Of a stretch of 42,067 bases of DNA, positions 15,682-24,438 are shown one piece after another; within the stretch, counting starts at the first letter, position 1, and each line of letters starts with the position of its first letter. A model generated the notes under the pieces. The model ran no database searches. It was not told the origin of the DNA and saw only the letters and a program-made list of their open reading frames with translations. The translations under genes were made by a program, and so were the position numbers. Origin of the DNA: an uncultured Pseudoflavonifractor sp. GTDB taxonomy: Bacteria; Bacillota; Clostridia; Oscillospirales; Oscillospiraceae. Where the stretch lies: assembly GCF_944387805.1 (NCBI RefSeq), contig NZ_CALXGI010000020.1, forward strand, positions 1 through 42,067, read 5' to 3'.

Positions 15682-16587
15682 TTATTGTCCGGCCTGGAGG
15701 TAGCGCCCGGCCTGGGTGGCGGCGGAGGCCCCGTCGGCCGCCGCGGTAACCAGCTGGCGCAGGTCCTTCACCCGGGTGTCTCCGGCGGCAAAGACGCCGG
15801 GCACGTTGGTGCGGGCGTCCTCTCCGGCGATAATATAACCCTCCTGGTCCAGCTCCAGGGGCGGAGAGAAAACCTGGTTGTCCGGGACTAAACCCACGGC
15901 GGCGAATACCCCCGCTACGGGCAGGGAGCGCCTTCCCTCCGGGCCCTCCACCAGCAGGGAGGTGACGGCCTGCTCCCCCTGGATCTCCACCACCCTGTGG
16001 GAGAGGAGCACGTGGATGTTGGGCGCGGAGGCCAGGGCGTCGATGAGATGCCGCTCCGCCCTGAAGGTATCCCGCCGGTGGACCAGGTACACATTGGGAC
16101 AGATATTGGCCAGGAACAGAGCGTCCTCCAGGGCGGTATTGCCGCCGCCCACCACCGCCGTGTCCCTGCCCCGGAAGAAGTTGCCGTCGCAGGTGGCGCA
16201 GTAGCTGACGCCCCGGCCCGCCAGCCGCTCCTCGCCGGGCACCTCCAGCTTCCGGCGGCGCACGCCGTTGGCGATGATGACTGTCCGGCCATCATAGGCG
16301 CTGCCGCCGGTGGTCACGGTCTTGTATGTCCCCCGGTCGGCCAGGGAGGCCGCCTGCTCAAAGCGGATGTCAGTGCCAAGAGCCTGGGCCTGTTCGTAAA
16401 GGTTCATGGCAAAATCCGGCCCGGAAACCTGCTTGCTGCCCGGCCAGTTCTCAATGTCCGGCGTGGTGGCCGCCTGACCGCCGGGGGTACCCCCCTCCAG
16501 CAGCAGCGTGGAATATCCGGCCCGCTTGGCGTAGATGGCGGCGGTCAGGCCCGCAGGGCCGCCGCCGATGATGATGACGTCGTACAT
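15682..16587 (-). CDS. trxB: Thioredoxin-disulfide reductase
   Basis: A 301-aa flavoprotein. It has the FAD-binding GGGPAG at 8-13, the redox pair C130-A-T-C133 in SYCATCDGNF, the NADPH-binding GGGNTALED at about 147-155, and the C-terminal FAD motif GVFAAGDTR. It moves electrons from NADPH (or, in some clostridia, ferredoxin) to thioredoxin. No thioredoxin gene is adjacent. Length is typical for the low-molecular-weight type. The ATG follows GAGGTG. The leader carries a PerR-like palindrome. Confidence 0.95.
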   Translation of the reverse strand: MYDVIIIGGGPAGLTAAIYAKRAGYSTLLLEGGTPGGQAATTPDIENWPGSKQVSGPDFAMNLYEQAQALGTDIRFEQAASLADRGTYKTVTTGGSAYDGRTVIIANGVRRRKLEVPGEERLAGRGVSYCATCDGNFFRGRDTAVVGGGNTALEDALFLANICPNVYLVHRRDTFRAERHLIDALASAPNIHVLLSHRVVEIQGEQAVTSLLVEGPEGRRSLPVAGVFAAVGLVPDNQVFSPPLELDQEGYIIAGEDARTNVPGVFAAGDTRVKDLRQLVTAAADGASAATQAGRYLQAGQ

Positions 16588-16603
16588 GGAATCACCTCAT
16601 AAT

Positions 16604-16616
16604 AAGAATTATTCTT
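16604..16616. promoter_or_regulatory. PerR/Fur-like palindrome in the trxB leader
   Basis: AAGAAT-T-ATTCTT is a perfect 6-1-6 palindrome with the geometry of a PerR box (TTATAATNATTATAA), matching roughly 10 of 14 positions. It lies between the trxB promoter and its ribosome site. Regulator identity is inferred. Confidence 0.35.
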
Positions 16617-16625
16617 GTTAATAGA

Positions 16626-16654
16626 ATCATATCATAGGACCGCACAGTTGAAAA
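16626..16654 (-). promoter_or_regulatory. Probable trxB promoter
   Basis: On the minus strand TTTTCA, 17-bp spacer, TATGAT; the -10 is good and the -35 is poor. A second overlapping TATGAT lies 5 bp upstream. Confidence 0.45.
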
Positions 16655-16673
16655 GGGGAATCGCACAAAAAAG

Positions 16674-16711
16674 CAAAAAAATTTCCGGCACGAGATATTG
16701 TCCCGTGCCGG
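16674..16711 (-). terminator. Terminator of the histidine kinase operon
   Basis: CCGGCACG / CGTGCCGG stem (16685-16692 with 16704-16711), followed on the minus strand by AAATTTTTTTGCTTTTTT. It lies 8 nt past the kinase stop. Confidence 0.85.
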
Positions 16712-16718
16712 CGAAGGT

Positions 16719-18863
16719 TTATGCGCTGTGATCCAGGGGGGCGGAGCCGCTTTCCGGCTCTGCGGGCAGCTCGGGGATGGGCTCGGGCAGAGCCGCTGCC
16801 TCGGGGAGGGAGACAGAGGCCTTGAACAGGTCTCCGTCAATGTCCAGCCGGAAGGCGCCGCCCTGAAGCTCGGTCAGGCTGCGGGCGATGGACAGGCCCA
16901 GGCCGGAGCCCTCGGTGGTGCGGGACTCCTCGCCCCGGACGAAACGCTCCATCAGCCGATCCGGGGGGATGTTGAGCTGCTGGCGGGAGATGTTCTTCAC
17001 GGACAGGGTGACCATGCCCTCCCAGCGCGTCACGTCCAGATAGATGCGGGTGCCCTCCAGGGCGTACTTGCAGCAGTTGGAGAACAGGTTGTCGATAACC
17101 CGCCACAGGTGGCGGCCGTCGGCCCAGATGAACAGCTCGTCGGCGGGCAGGGTGGGCACCGCCGTCAGATGACAGGCCTGGAACCGTTCTTCGTACTCCC
17201 CCAGCGCCTGGCCCACGAACTGGACGATGCCCAGCCGCTCCAGCGTGACGGGCAGACTGCCCGTGGAGGCCTTGCTGGCCTCCACCAGGTCCTCGGTCAG
17301 CTTTTTCAGCCGCTGGCTCTTCCGGTCCAGCACCTCCAGGTACTCCACCGCCTTGGGGTTGTCCAGCGGCTCCTTTTTCAGCAGGTCCACATAGTTGATA
17401 ATGGAGGTGAGGGGAGTTTTCAGGTCGTGGGACACGTTGGTGATGAGCTCGGCCTTGAACCGCTCGGACTGCATCCGCTGGTCCACCGCCGCGCTCACCG
17501 CCGCGCCCAGGTCGTTGAGCTGCTCGGCATGCTCCCGCAGGTCCCGGTACATGCCGGTGGTGTCGATTTTGGTCTCCGGGTTACCGCCCACAATCTCCGC
17601 CGTGCCCGCCCGGATGGCCTTCCACTGGCGGTTCCACCGGCACAGGCACCAGAGCACAAAGCCCTGGTAGACCGGGATGAGCACCACGGTCAGACCGGTG
17701 AGCACGCTGCCCAGCAGGTAGAGCAAAAAGAGGGTTACAGTGCGGCGGCTCATGCTCCAGCCGTGGACCATCCGGGAAAGGCCGTGGACCATGGCCCTGA
17801 GCATCCGCCACAGGAGCATGGACTGCAGTAGGTTGTGGTTTTTCAGGCGGATGGCGGTGGTCATCAGCAGGCCCAGGGTGAGGGCTGCGCCGCCCATGGC
17901 GAACACGGCCAGGCCCACCAGCACAAAGAGGCGGGTGTTGCCCTGGTTGTACACATAGGACACCTGGTCCCCTGCGGAGAGCAGGGCGGCGGCCAGGAAA
18001 AAGTCCGCCAGCAGGTAGACGTCGTAGGGGATGCGCTCCTGCCAGGTGAGGGGCACGGAGCCGTCCTCCCGGCGGCGGCAGCAGTCCAGCAGCAGGCTGC
18101 GGATACCCGCCAGGCTCAGCAGGCAGAAGACCAGGGCGGCCAAGGCCACATAGGGCAGGCGGCTCTGGAGGTCGGCATAGGTCAAGCGGTTGCTGGAGTA
18201 GCGGTCCGGGATAACCATCGGGTTGGTAATACCCGCCTGAATGACCACCTCCTCCCGCTTGATGCGGGTGTCAAAGCTTTCGTCATAGACGTCAAAACTC
18301 TCGCCGTTAGAGTAGTAACCGTAGGCGTTGAAATGTTCCACGCTGTCCGCCGGGTCGCAGGCGACAAAGCCCTCCTCCGTGCGCACCATGCGGATATACC
18401 GATCCAGATTCTCATCGTAATAGGTGTAGTCGTCATAGGCCAGGTCGTTGCCGTAGGTAATGGTGGCGGCGTTGGTTATCTGAGCGCCGGTGGTGTCCAC
18501 CAGGGATGCCCCGTTCAGATTGGAGGCCAGCAGGGCCCCGGACTGGTCGTGGACCTGGTAGCGGAAGTTGGTGTTTTCAGGGGAAAGCCGATCCTGAAGG
18601 CCGCTGAGCTGCTGCTCCTCCAGGTAGGACAGGTCTCCGCTCCAGCGCTCCCGCAGCAGGAGATCCACCAGCTGTTCCACCTGACTCAGGTCGGAGTACA
18701 TGTCCTCCCGTGCGGTGTTGCTGTTGTAGTAGTCGCCGCCGGTCCACAGGTCGTCCCAGTTGACAGCGGTGAGCAGGCTGGAGAGAAAGGCCGCCGCCAG
18801 CACCGCCATGGTCAGGAGAAAGACCCCCGCCCGGGACACCGGATTGAAATTGAAGCTTCTCAC
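16719..18863 (-). CDS. Membrane sensor histidine kinase
   Basis: A 714-aa sensor. One membrane helix at about 11-34 is followed by a ~200-residue extracytoplasmic domain (35-235) rich in Asp/Tyr, then about six more helices (236-260, 280-298, 311-340, 375-408). Next comes a linker with a coiled coil, the HisKA domain with phospho-accepting H479 (VSHDLKTPLTS), and the HATPase domain with N-box DNLFSNCCKY (591-600) and G-box GSGLGLSIA (652-660). A Pro/Glu-rich tail ends the protein. It pairs with the response regulator encoded 43 nt upstream. The stimulus is unknown. It starts with GTG after AGGAG. Confidence 0.9.
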   Translation of the reverse strand: MRSFNFNPVSRAGVFLLTMAVLAAAFLSSLLTAVNWDDLWTGGDYYNSNTAREDMYSDLSQVEQLVDLLLRERWSGDLSYLEEQQLSGLQDRLSPENTNFRYQVHDQSGALLASNLNGASLVDTTGAQITNAATITYGNDLAYDDYTYYDENLDRYIRMVRTEEGFVACDPADSVEHFNAYGYYSNGESFDVYDESFDTRIKREEVVIQAGITNPMVIPDRYSSNRLTYADLQSRLPYVALAALVFCLLSLAGIRSLLLDCCRRREDGSVPLTWQERIPYDVYLLADFFLAAALLSAGDQVSYVYNQGNTRLFVLVGLAVFAMGGAALTLGLLMTTAIRLKNHNLLQSMLLWRMLRAMVHGLSRMVHGWSMSRRTVTLFLLYLLGSVLTGLTVVLIPVYQGFVLWCLCRWNRQWKAIRAGTAEIVGGNPETKIDTTGMYRDLREHAEQLNDLGAAVSAAVDQRMQSERFKAELITNVSHDLKTPLTSIINYVDLLKKEPLDNPKAVEYLEVLDRKSQRLKKLTEDLVEASKASTGSLPVTLERLGIVQFVGQALGEYEERFQACHLTAVPTLPADELFIWADGRHLWRVIDNLFSNCCKYALEGTRIYLDVTRWEGMVTLSVKNISRQQLNIPPDRLMERFVRGEESRTTEGSGLGLSIARSLTELQGGAFRLDIDGDLFKASVSLPEAAALPEPIPELPAEPESGSAPLDHSA

Positions 18864-18906
18864 AGAAATCAGCTCCTGTCAGTTGATTTGCCGGAGAAGC
18901 GGGGAT

Positions 18907-19608
18907 TTACAGCTTCTCCATCTTATAGCCCAGGCCCCACACCACCTTGATATACCGGGGGTTGGCCGGGTCAATCTCGATTTTCTCCCGCAGGTGGCGG
19001 ATGTGCACCGCCACCGTGTTCTCCGAGCCCAGGGAGGGGTCGTTCCACACCTGCTCGTAGATCTGGCTGGTGGAGTACACCCGGCCCGGGCTCCTGAGCA
19101 GCAGCTTGAGAATGTTGTATTCGATGGGGGTGAGGGACACGCTCTCCCCGTCCACAGTCACCGACTTGGCGCCGTCGTCCATGGCGATGCCGCCGTTGCG
19201 GATCACGTTGTCCTCGGTCTTCTCCCGGCCGCCCAGGGTGGTGTACCGCCGCAGCTGGCTCTTCACCCGGGCGATGACCTCAATGGGGTTGAAGGGCTTG
19301 GTGATATAGTCGTCGGCGCCGATGTTCAGGCCCAGAATCTTGTCCGAGTCCTCGCTCTTGGCGGTGAGCAGGATGATGGGGATGTTCTTGCTCTCCCGCA
19401 GCTTGGCGGTGGTGCGGATGCCGTCCAGTCCGGGCATCATCACATCCAGCAGCACCAGCTGGATGTCGTACTGGTCCACCATTTTCAGCGCCTCCAGGCC
19501 GTCATAGGCCTTATAGGTTTTGTACCCCTCGCTGGTGAGATAGATGTCCAGGGCGGAGACAATGTCCCTGTCGTCGTCACAGATGAGAATGTTGTACAAC
19601 TTGTTCAC
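18907..19608 (-). CDS. OmpR/PhoB-family response regulator, partner of the downstream kinase
   Basis: A 233-aa regulator. Its receiver domain has DDD at 11-13, phosphoacceptor D55 (LVLLDVMMPG), T82 and K104 (ITKPF). A winged-helix output domain spans about 135-230 (LTPIEYNILKLLLRSPG, NTVAVHIRHLREKI, YIKVVWGLGYK). It is co-transcribed with the kinase. Start: GTG at 19608 overlaps the only ribosome site (GAGGTG), so the TTG at 19599 is a real alternative that would remove three residues. Three TTTAAG elements upstream at 11/23-bp spacing suggest autoregulation. The sequence is close to the VanR/YycF-like branch. Confidence 0.93.
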   Translation of the reverse strand: MNKLYNILICDDDRDIVSALDIYLTSEGYKTYKAYDGLEALKMVDQYDIQLVLLDVMMPGLDGIRTTAKLRESKNIPIILLTAKSEDSDKILGLNIGADDYITKPFNPIEVIARVKSQLRRYTTLGGREKTEDNVIRNGGIAMDDGAKSVTVDGESVSLTPIEYNILKLLLRSPGRVYSTSQIYEQVWNDPSLGSENTVAVHIRHLREKIEIDPANPRYIKVVWGLGYKMEKL

Positions 19609-19639
19609 CTCATGTCTGAAATTATCCTAGCACGGAAAC

Positions 19640-19681
19640 TTTAAGCCGCAAGAACGGAAAGGTTTAAGAACTGTTTAAGAA
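19640..19681. promoter_or_regulatory. Direct-repeat operator upstream of the response regulator
   Basis: GTTTAAGAA occurs twice as an exact 9-bp repeat with 11-bp period (19662-19670, 19673-19681), and a third TTTAAG lies at 19640-19645. Direct repeats at one helical turn are the typical binding pattern of PhoB/OmpR-type dimers. They lie 32-73 bp before the regulator's start. Confidence 0.5.
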
Positions 19682-19770
19682 GCGGGGCCCGGGGCCCGGC
19701 GTCCGCCCCCTATTCTACCCTATTTGCCTGCTGCTGGCAAATGAAAAACGCCGCCGTAGGAGAAAGCGCA

Positions 19771-19799
19771 TTGCTCTGGCAGGAAAAATCGCATATAAT
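19771..19799 (+). promoter_or_regulatory. Promoter of the PPC-ymdB-sbcDC-like operon
   Basis: TTGCTC (19771-19776), 17-bp spacer, perfect TATAAT (19794-19799). The predicted transcript begins with a small hairpin, CCTCTCCC-TGT-GGGAGAGG (19810-19828), just before the ribosome site GGGAGG. Confidence 0.75.
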
Positions 19800-19850
19800 A
19801 TAAGTCTCACCTCTCCCTGTGGGAGAGGCGGACGGAAGGGAGGCATGTCT

Positions 19851-20255
19851 ATGAAAACCCACTGCTTCCGGCTCCGGCGGGGAGAGGACCTGCTGGAAAA
19901 GCTGGAGGAATTCGCCCGGGAGCACCATGTCCCGGCGGCTGCTGTGGTGTCCGGGGTGGGCTGCGTCAGCCGGGCCCGGGTGCGGGACGCCTCGGGCGTC
20001 ACGGTGCGCACTCTGGACGAGCCCCTGGAGATCGTCTCCCTGATGGGTACCCTGTCAGAGAAGCGGACCCACCTGCACATCTCCCTGTCCCGGGAGGACC
20101 TCACCACCCTGGGGGGCCACCTGATGGCGGGGTGCATTGTCAACACAACGGCGGAGATTGTGGTGCTGGAGCTGCCCGATGTCCGCTTTGACACAGAATT
20201 TGACCCGGAGACCGGCTATGACGAGCTGGTCATCCGGCAGGAGGAACAGCCATGA
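19851..20255 (+). CDS. PPC (DUF296) domain protein
   Basis: A 134-aa single-domain PPC/DUF296 protein. It starts KTHCFRLRRGEDLLEKLEEFAREHHVPAAAVVSGVGCVSRARVRD, with the conserved metal-site triad area HLHISLSRED and the LGGHL motif (GGHLMAGCIV) that marks the family. Bacterial members form trimers; their role is unknown, and AT-rich DNA binding is described for plant relatives that carry an AT-hook, absent here. ATG at 19851 gives an 8-nt spacing from GGGAGG; the ATG at 19845 is only 1 nt away from it. The stop overlaps the ymdB start (ATGA), so the two are translationally coupled. Confidence 0.88.
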   Translation: MKTHCFRLRRGEDLLEKLEEFAREHHVPAAAVVSGVGCVSRARVRDASGVTVRTLDEPLEIVSLMGTLSEKRTHLHISLSREDLTTLGGHLMAGCIVNTTAEIVVLELPDVRFDTEFDPETGYDELVIRQEEQP

Positions 20256-21031
20256 TACTCAATCTGCTGGCCGTAGGGGACGTCACCTCGGACGACGGCC
20301 TGAACTATCTCTCCAAGCACCTGCGCCAGGTCAAGCGGCTCCACGGCGTCCACTTCACTGTGGTCAACGGGGAGAACGCCTCCGGCGTGGGTATCCTGCC
20401 CCGGCAGGCACAGGACATCTTCGATGCCGGAGCCGACGTCATCACCCTGGGCAATCACACCTGGAACCGCATCCAGATCGCCCCCTTCCTGGACGAGAAC
20501 CAGTACATTCTCCGCCCCGCCAACTACACCAGCCGGGTGCCCGGCCGGGGCTGGGGGGTGTTTGAGGGGCCCCGGGGCATCCGCATCGGGGTGATGAACC
20601 TCATCGGCCGGTGCGAGATGGACTCCAATTTCGACAACCCATTCACCGTGGCCGACCGCATCCTGAAGGAGGGCGGCGCAGACATCGCAGTGGTGGACTT
20701 CCACGCCGAGGCCACCAGCGAGAAGGGGGCCATGGGCTACTATCTGGACGGCCGGGTTCAGGCGGTGTGGGGCACCCACACCCACGTGCCCACCGCCGAC
20801 GCCCAGATTCTGCCCAAGGGCGCTGGCTTTGTCACCGACCTGGGCATGACAGGGCCCATCCGCTCCGTGCTGGGCATCAAGCCCGAGCAGTCCATCAACC
20901 GTTTCCTGGGCGGCCTGCCCCAGCGGTACGAATCGGCCGGGGGAGCGTGCAAGCTGGAGAGCGTGCTCTTCTCCATCGACACGGAGACCAAGCGGTGCGT
21001 GTCCGTGGAGCGGGTGGACATCCGGGACTGA
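20252..21031 (+). CDS. ymdB: YmdB-family metallophosphoesterase
   Basis: A 259-aa calcineurin-like phosphoesterase of the TIGR00282/YmdB type. Metal-site motifs in order are AVGDVTSDDG (about 7-16), NGENASG (about 39-45), GNHTW (about 69-73), HAEATSEK (about 151-158) and GTHTHVPTAD (about 173-182). In Bacillus YmdB hydrolyses 2',3'-cyclic AMP and affects biofilm and motility choices. Length and motifs match fully. The start overlaps the PPC stop by 4 nt and has GGAGG within the PPC coding end. Confidence 0.93.
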   Translation: MILNLLAVGDVTSDDGLNYLSKHLRQVKRLHGVHFTVVNGENASGVGILPRQAQDIFDAGADVITLGNHTWNRIQIAPFLDENQYILRPANYTSRVPGRGWGVFEGPRGIRIGVMNLIGRCEMDSNFDNPFTVADRILKEGGADIAVVDFHAEATSEKGAMGYYLDGRVQAVWGTHTHVPTADAQILPKGAGFVTDLGMTGPIRSVLGIKPEQSINRFLGGLPQRYESAGGACKLESVLFSIDTETKRCVSVERVDIRD

Positions 21032-21059
21032 CCGGAAGAAAAAACCGGAGGAAAGAACC

Positions 21060-22160
21060 ATGCTGAAGCTGATCCATGCCGCTGATTTTCATCTGAACGC
21101 GCCCTTTGCCGCCCTGCCCCCCGAGCGGGCGGCGGAGCGGCGGGAGGAGCAGCGGCAGCTCCTCACCCGTCTGGCCGAGCTGGCCGAGGCGGAGCGGGCC
21201 GATCTGGTGCTGCTATCCGGCGACCTGCTGGACAGCGATCAGGCCCGCTATGAGACCGTCCAGGCCCTGGCCCGGGCCCTGGGGGAGATGAAGGCCCCTG
21301 TGTTCATCGCCCCGGGCAACCACGACTTCTGGTCCGCCCGCTCTCCCTGGAGCGCCGGGGCCTGGCCGGAAAACGTACATATCTTTTCCCGCTCCACCCT
21401 GGAGACAGTGGAGCTGCCCGGACTGAACTGCGCCGTCCACGGCGCAGCCTTCATCGCCCCCTCCTGCGACCGGTCTCCTCTGAAGGGCTTTTCCGCCCCG
21501 GAGGACGGCAGAGTCCATCTGATGGTCCTCCACGGCGACGTGGACGGCAGAGGGCGGTACGGCTCCATCGACCGGGCGGACATTGCCGCCAGCGGCCTGG
21601 ACTACCTGGCCCTGGGCCATATCCACGCCTGCTCCGGCCTCCGGAAGGAGGGAAACACCTGGTGGGCCTACCCCGGCTGCCCCGAGGGCCGTGGCTTTGA
21701 CGAGCTGGGGGACAAGGGCGTGCTGGTGGTGGAAGTGGAGAAGGGGGAGGTCTCCGCCAAATTCGTGCCCCTGTGCCGCCGGCGCTATGAAATCCTCACC
21801 GTGGACCTGTCCGGCGGGGAAAATCCGGCGGAGACCCTGGCCGCTGCCCTGCCCAGAGACGGGGAGAACGACATCTGCCGCATCATCCTCACCGGAGAGA
21901 GCGGCGTGGAGGGTCTGGACCTGGAGGCGCTGGAGGCGGTGGCCCAGCCCTATTTTTACAGCGTCACCCTCCGGGACCGGACTCGGGTCCGCCGGGACCT
22001 GTGGAGCCGGGCGGAGGAGGACACCCTCACCGGGCTGTTTTTGCGGCAGATGCAGGCCAGACTGGCCCAGGCGGAGACCGGCGAGGACAGGGCCCTGGTG
22101 GAAAAAGCCGTCCGCTTCGGTCTGGCGGCGCTGGAGAACGGGGAGGACTGCTGCCCATGA
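21060..22160 (+). CDS. SbcD/YhaO-like DNA repair exonuclease subunit
   Basis: A 366-aa metallophosphoesterase of the Mre11/SbcD group, closest in layout to Bacillus YhaO. Motifs are IHAADFHLNAPF (about 5-16), LLSGDLLDSDQ, APGNHDFW, VLHGDVDGRG and LALGHIHACSG, which carry the two-metal nuclease centre. The C-terminal ~130 residues form the cap and the region that contacts the ATPase partner. It should act with the SbcC-like protein whose ATG overlaps its stop (ATGA at 22157), as a DNA-end-processing complex. It has GGAGG 9 nt before the ATG. Confidence 0.9.
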   Translation: MLKLIHAADFHLNAPFAALPPERAAERREEQRQLLTRLAELAEAERADLVLLSGDLLDSDQARYETVQALARALGEMKAPVFIAPGNHDFWSARSPWSAGAWPENVHIFSRSTLETVELPGLNCAVHGAAFIAPSCDRSPLKGFSAPEDGRVHLMVLHGDVDGRGRYGSIDRADIAASGLDYLALGHIHACSGLRKEGNTWWAYPGCPEGRGFDELGDKGVLVVEVEKGEVSAKFVPLCRRRYEILTVDLSGGENPAETLAAALPRDGENDICRIILTGESGVEGLDLEALEAVAQPYFYSVTLRDRTRVRRDLWSRAEEDTLTGLFLRQMQARLAQAETGEDRALVEKAVRFGLAALENGEDCCP

Positions 22161-24427
22161 GAATCATCAAGATGACGGCCACCTTCGGCCGCCTGAATCA
22201 CGCCGTGCTGGAGCCCGGACCCGGCCTGAACCTGATTGTAGCCCCCAACGAGAGCGGAAAGTCCACCTGGTGCGCCTTCCTGCGCTCCATGCTCTACGGC
22301 ATTCCCACCCGGGAGCGGGACCGGCAGGACTATATTGCCGAGAAGAACCGCTACCAGCCCTGGTCGGGCAGCGCCATGGAGGGCGCTCTGGAGCTGGAGT
22401 GGCAGGGGAGACAGATCACCATCCGGCGGGGCCCCAGGGGCACCACACCCTTCGGCGCCTTCTCCGCCGTGTACAGCGACACCGGAGAGCCCGTCCCCGG
22501 CCTCACCGCCGCCAACTGCGGGGAGACCATCCTGGGCGTGTCCCGGTCCGTGTTTGAGAAGTCCGCTTTTGTGGGCCAGGGGGGCGCGGCTATCTCCGCC
22601 GACGCCGAGCTGGAGCGGCGCATCGCCGCCCTGGTGTCCTCGGGGGAGGAGGACGTGTCCTACTCCCAGGTGGAGGATACTTTGAAGGAATGGCTCAGGC
22701 GGAGAAAGTACAACAAGAGCGGCCAGATTCCCCGGCTGGAGAACGAGCTGGCCGTGCTGGACGACACCCTGGCCCGGCAGGACCAGGCTGCCCGCCAGGC
22801 GGAGGAGGCCCGCCGGGACCTGGAGGAGCTGACCCGCTGGCGGGACAGCCTGAAGACCGCCATTGCCACCTGGCAGAGCCGGGAGAACCGGGAGCGGCGG
22901 CGCATGTGGGAGGAGGCCGCCGCCGAGCTGGAGAAGGCCAGAAACGAGGTGGCCGCCCTGGAGGCGGACCAGAACCGCCACGGCGCGCCTCCAGACCGGG
23001 AGACCCTGCGCCAGGCCCAGGAGGACCTGGCCTATCTCAAGACCATAAACGCCAACCTGAAACTGGCTGAGGGCCAGGTGCAGGAGGCGGAGGAGAGGGC
23101 CCGGACGGCCCAGGCGGAGACAGCGGACGCCCTCTTCCCGGACATGACTGCCGACCAGGCCTGGCAGCAGGCCTCGGGCCACAGCGCCCGGGTCACCGAG
23201 TGCCGGGCCCAGGCCGCCCGCGCGGTGCGGGCCGGGTGGGCGGGCGCCGCGGCGTCCGTGGCGGCAGGGGCGGCAATCGCCGCCGCCGGCTGGTTCCTGC
23301 TGCCCCAGGCCGGGTATATCCTGCCCATTGCAGGCGCTGCGGTGCTGGTCATCGGCGCGGCGGTCTCCCTGGCGCTGAGCCGGGGCAGGGCGGGCAGGCT
23401 GACCGCAGAGGCGGAGGAGCTGCTGGGCCGCTACTCCGCCGAGTATCCCGACGACATCATCGCCCGGGCCAACGCCTTCCGGGAGAAGTGGGTGGCCGCT
23501 CAGGAGGCCCGCCGGAACGCTGAGGCGGTGGCGGAGGCCCGCCGCCGGCTGATTGCCCAGCGGGACGAGCTCACCGGGGCACTGATGGACCTGGTCCACA
23601 CCTTTGAGCCGGGCGTGCGGGACTTTTTCGGCGTGTCCGCCGCCATCTCCCGGGCATTGAACCTGGAGGAGCGGCTGTCCACCGCCCGGGTGCGGCTGGC
23701 CGGGGCGGAGAAGCTCTCCGCCAGCCTGCCAAAGCCCCAGGCCATTGAGATGGAAGGAGACCCGGACGGGGCCCTGCCCGAGCACTTTGATCCGCAGGAG
23801 GCTGCCGCCGCCCTCTCCTCCGCCGAGGGGGAGATGAGCCGGCTGCGCAGCCTCCAGGCCATGGCCCAGGGGGAGATGAACACCCTGGGCGACCCGGTGC
23901 TGTTCCAGTCCAGGCGGGAGGAACTGACCGAGGAGCTGTCCCGCCGCCGGGAGGAGTACGCCGCTCTCACCCTGGCCCTGGAGGGGCTGGAGGAGGCCAA
24001 CAGCCAGCTCCGGTCCCGGTTCTCCCCGGCCCTCAACGCCCGGGCGGGGGAGCTGCTCTCCCGGCTCACCGGCGGAAAATACAGCCGGGTGACCCTGACC
24101 CGGGAGCTGGAGGCCTCCGCCGAGGAGGCGGACAGCCCTCTGCCCCGGCGGACCCTGCTGCTGTCCCAGGGCACGGCGGAGCAGGTCTATCTGGCGGTGC
24201 GGCTGGCGGTGTGCCGCCTGGCCCTGCCCAAGGAGGACCCGGCGCCCCTGGTGCTGGACGACGCTCTGGACGCCTTTGACGACAGCCGCATGGCCATGGC
24301 CCTGGATGTGCTGCGGGAGCTGGCAGAGGAGCGGCAGATTCTCCTCTTCACCTGCCACGGCCGGGAGGCAGAGTGCCTCAAGGATGCGGGAGACGTGAAG
24401 GTGCTCACCCTCTCCGGGGGACAGTGA
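22157..24427 (+). CDS. SbcC/YhaN-like ATPase with internal membrane hairpin
   Basis: A 756-aa SMC-like ATPase. Walker A is APNESGKST (29-37); the ABC-type signature region is SQGTAEQVYLAVRLAVC; Walker B and D-loop are LVLDDALDAFDD close to the C-terminus. Between them lie Arg/Glu/Ala-rich coiled coils (about 185-350 and 410-640). At about 355-410 two hydrophobic helices (GAAASVAAGAAIAAAGWFLL and PIAGAAVLVIGAAVSLALS) break the coil, as in YhaN, where the zinc hook of classical SbcC would be. That suggests a membrane-tethered DNA repair complex. It overlaps the SbcD-like gene by 4 nt. Shorter than YhaN (about 960 aa). Confidence 0.88.
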   Translation: MRIIKMTATFGRLNHAVLEPGPGLNLIVAPNESGKSTWCAFLRSMLYGIPTRERDRQDYIAEKNRYQPWSGSAMEGALELEWQGRQITIRRGPRGTTPFGAFSAVYSDTGEPVPGLTAANCGETILGVSRSVFEKSAFVGQGGAAISADAELERRIAALVSSGEEDVSYSQVEDTLKEWLRRRKYNKSGQIPRLENELAVLDDTLARQDQAARQAEEARRDLEELTRWRDSLKTAIATWQSRENRERRRMWEEAAAELEKARNEVAALEADQNRHGAPPDRETLRQAQEDLAYLKTINANLKLAEGQVQEAEERARTAQAETADALFPDMTADQAWQQASGHSARVTECRAQAARAVRAGWAGAAASVAAGAAIAAAGWFLLPQAGYILPIAGAAVLVIGAAVSLALSRGRAGRLTAEAEELLGRYSAEYPDDIIARANAFREKWVAAQEARRNAEAVAEARRRLIAQRDELTGALMDLVHTFEPGVRDFFGVSAAISRALNLEERLSTARVRLAGAEKLSASLPKPQAIEMEGDPDGALPEHFDPQEAAAALSSAEGEMSRLRSLQAMAQGEMNTLGDPVLFQSRREELTEELSRRREEYAALTLALEGLEEANSQLRSRFSPALNARAGELLSRLTGGKYSRVTLTRELEASAEEADSPLPRRTLLLSQGTAEQVYLAVRLAVCRLALPKEDPAPLVLDDALDAFDDSRMAMALDVLRELAEERQILLFTCHGREAECLKDAGDVKVLTLSGGQ

Positions 24428-24438
24428 GAACCCCGGAC

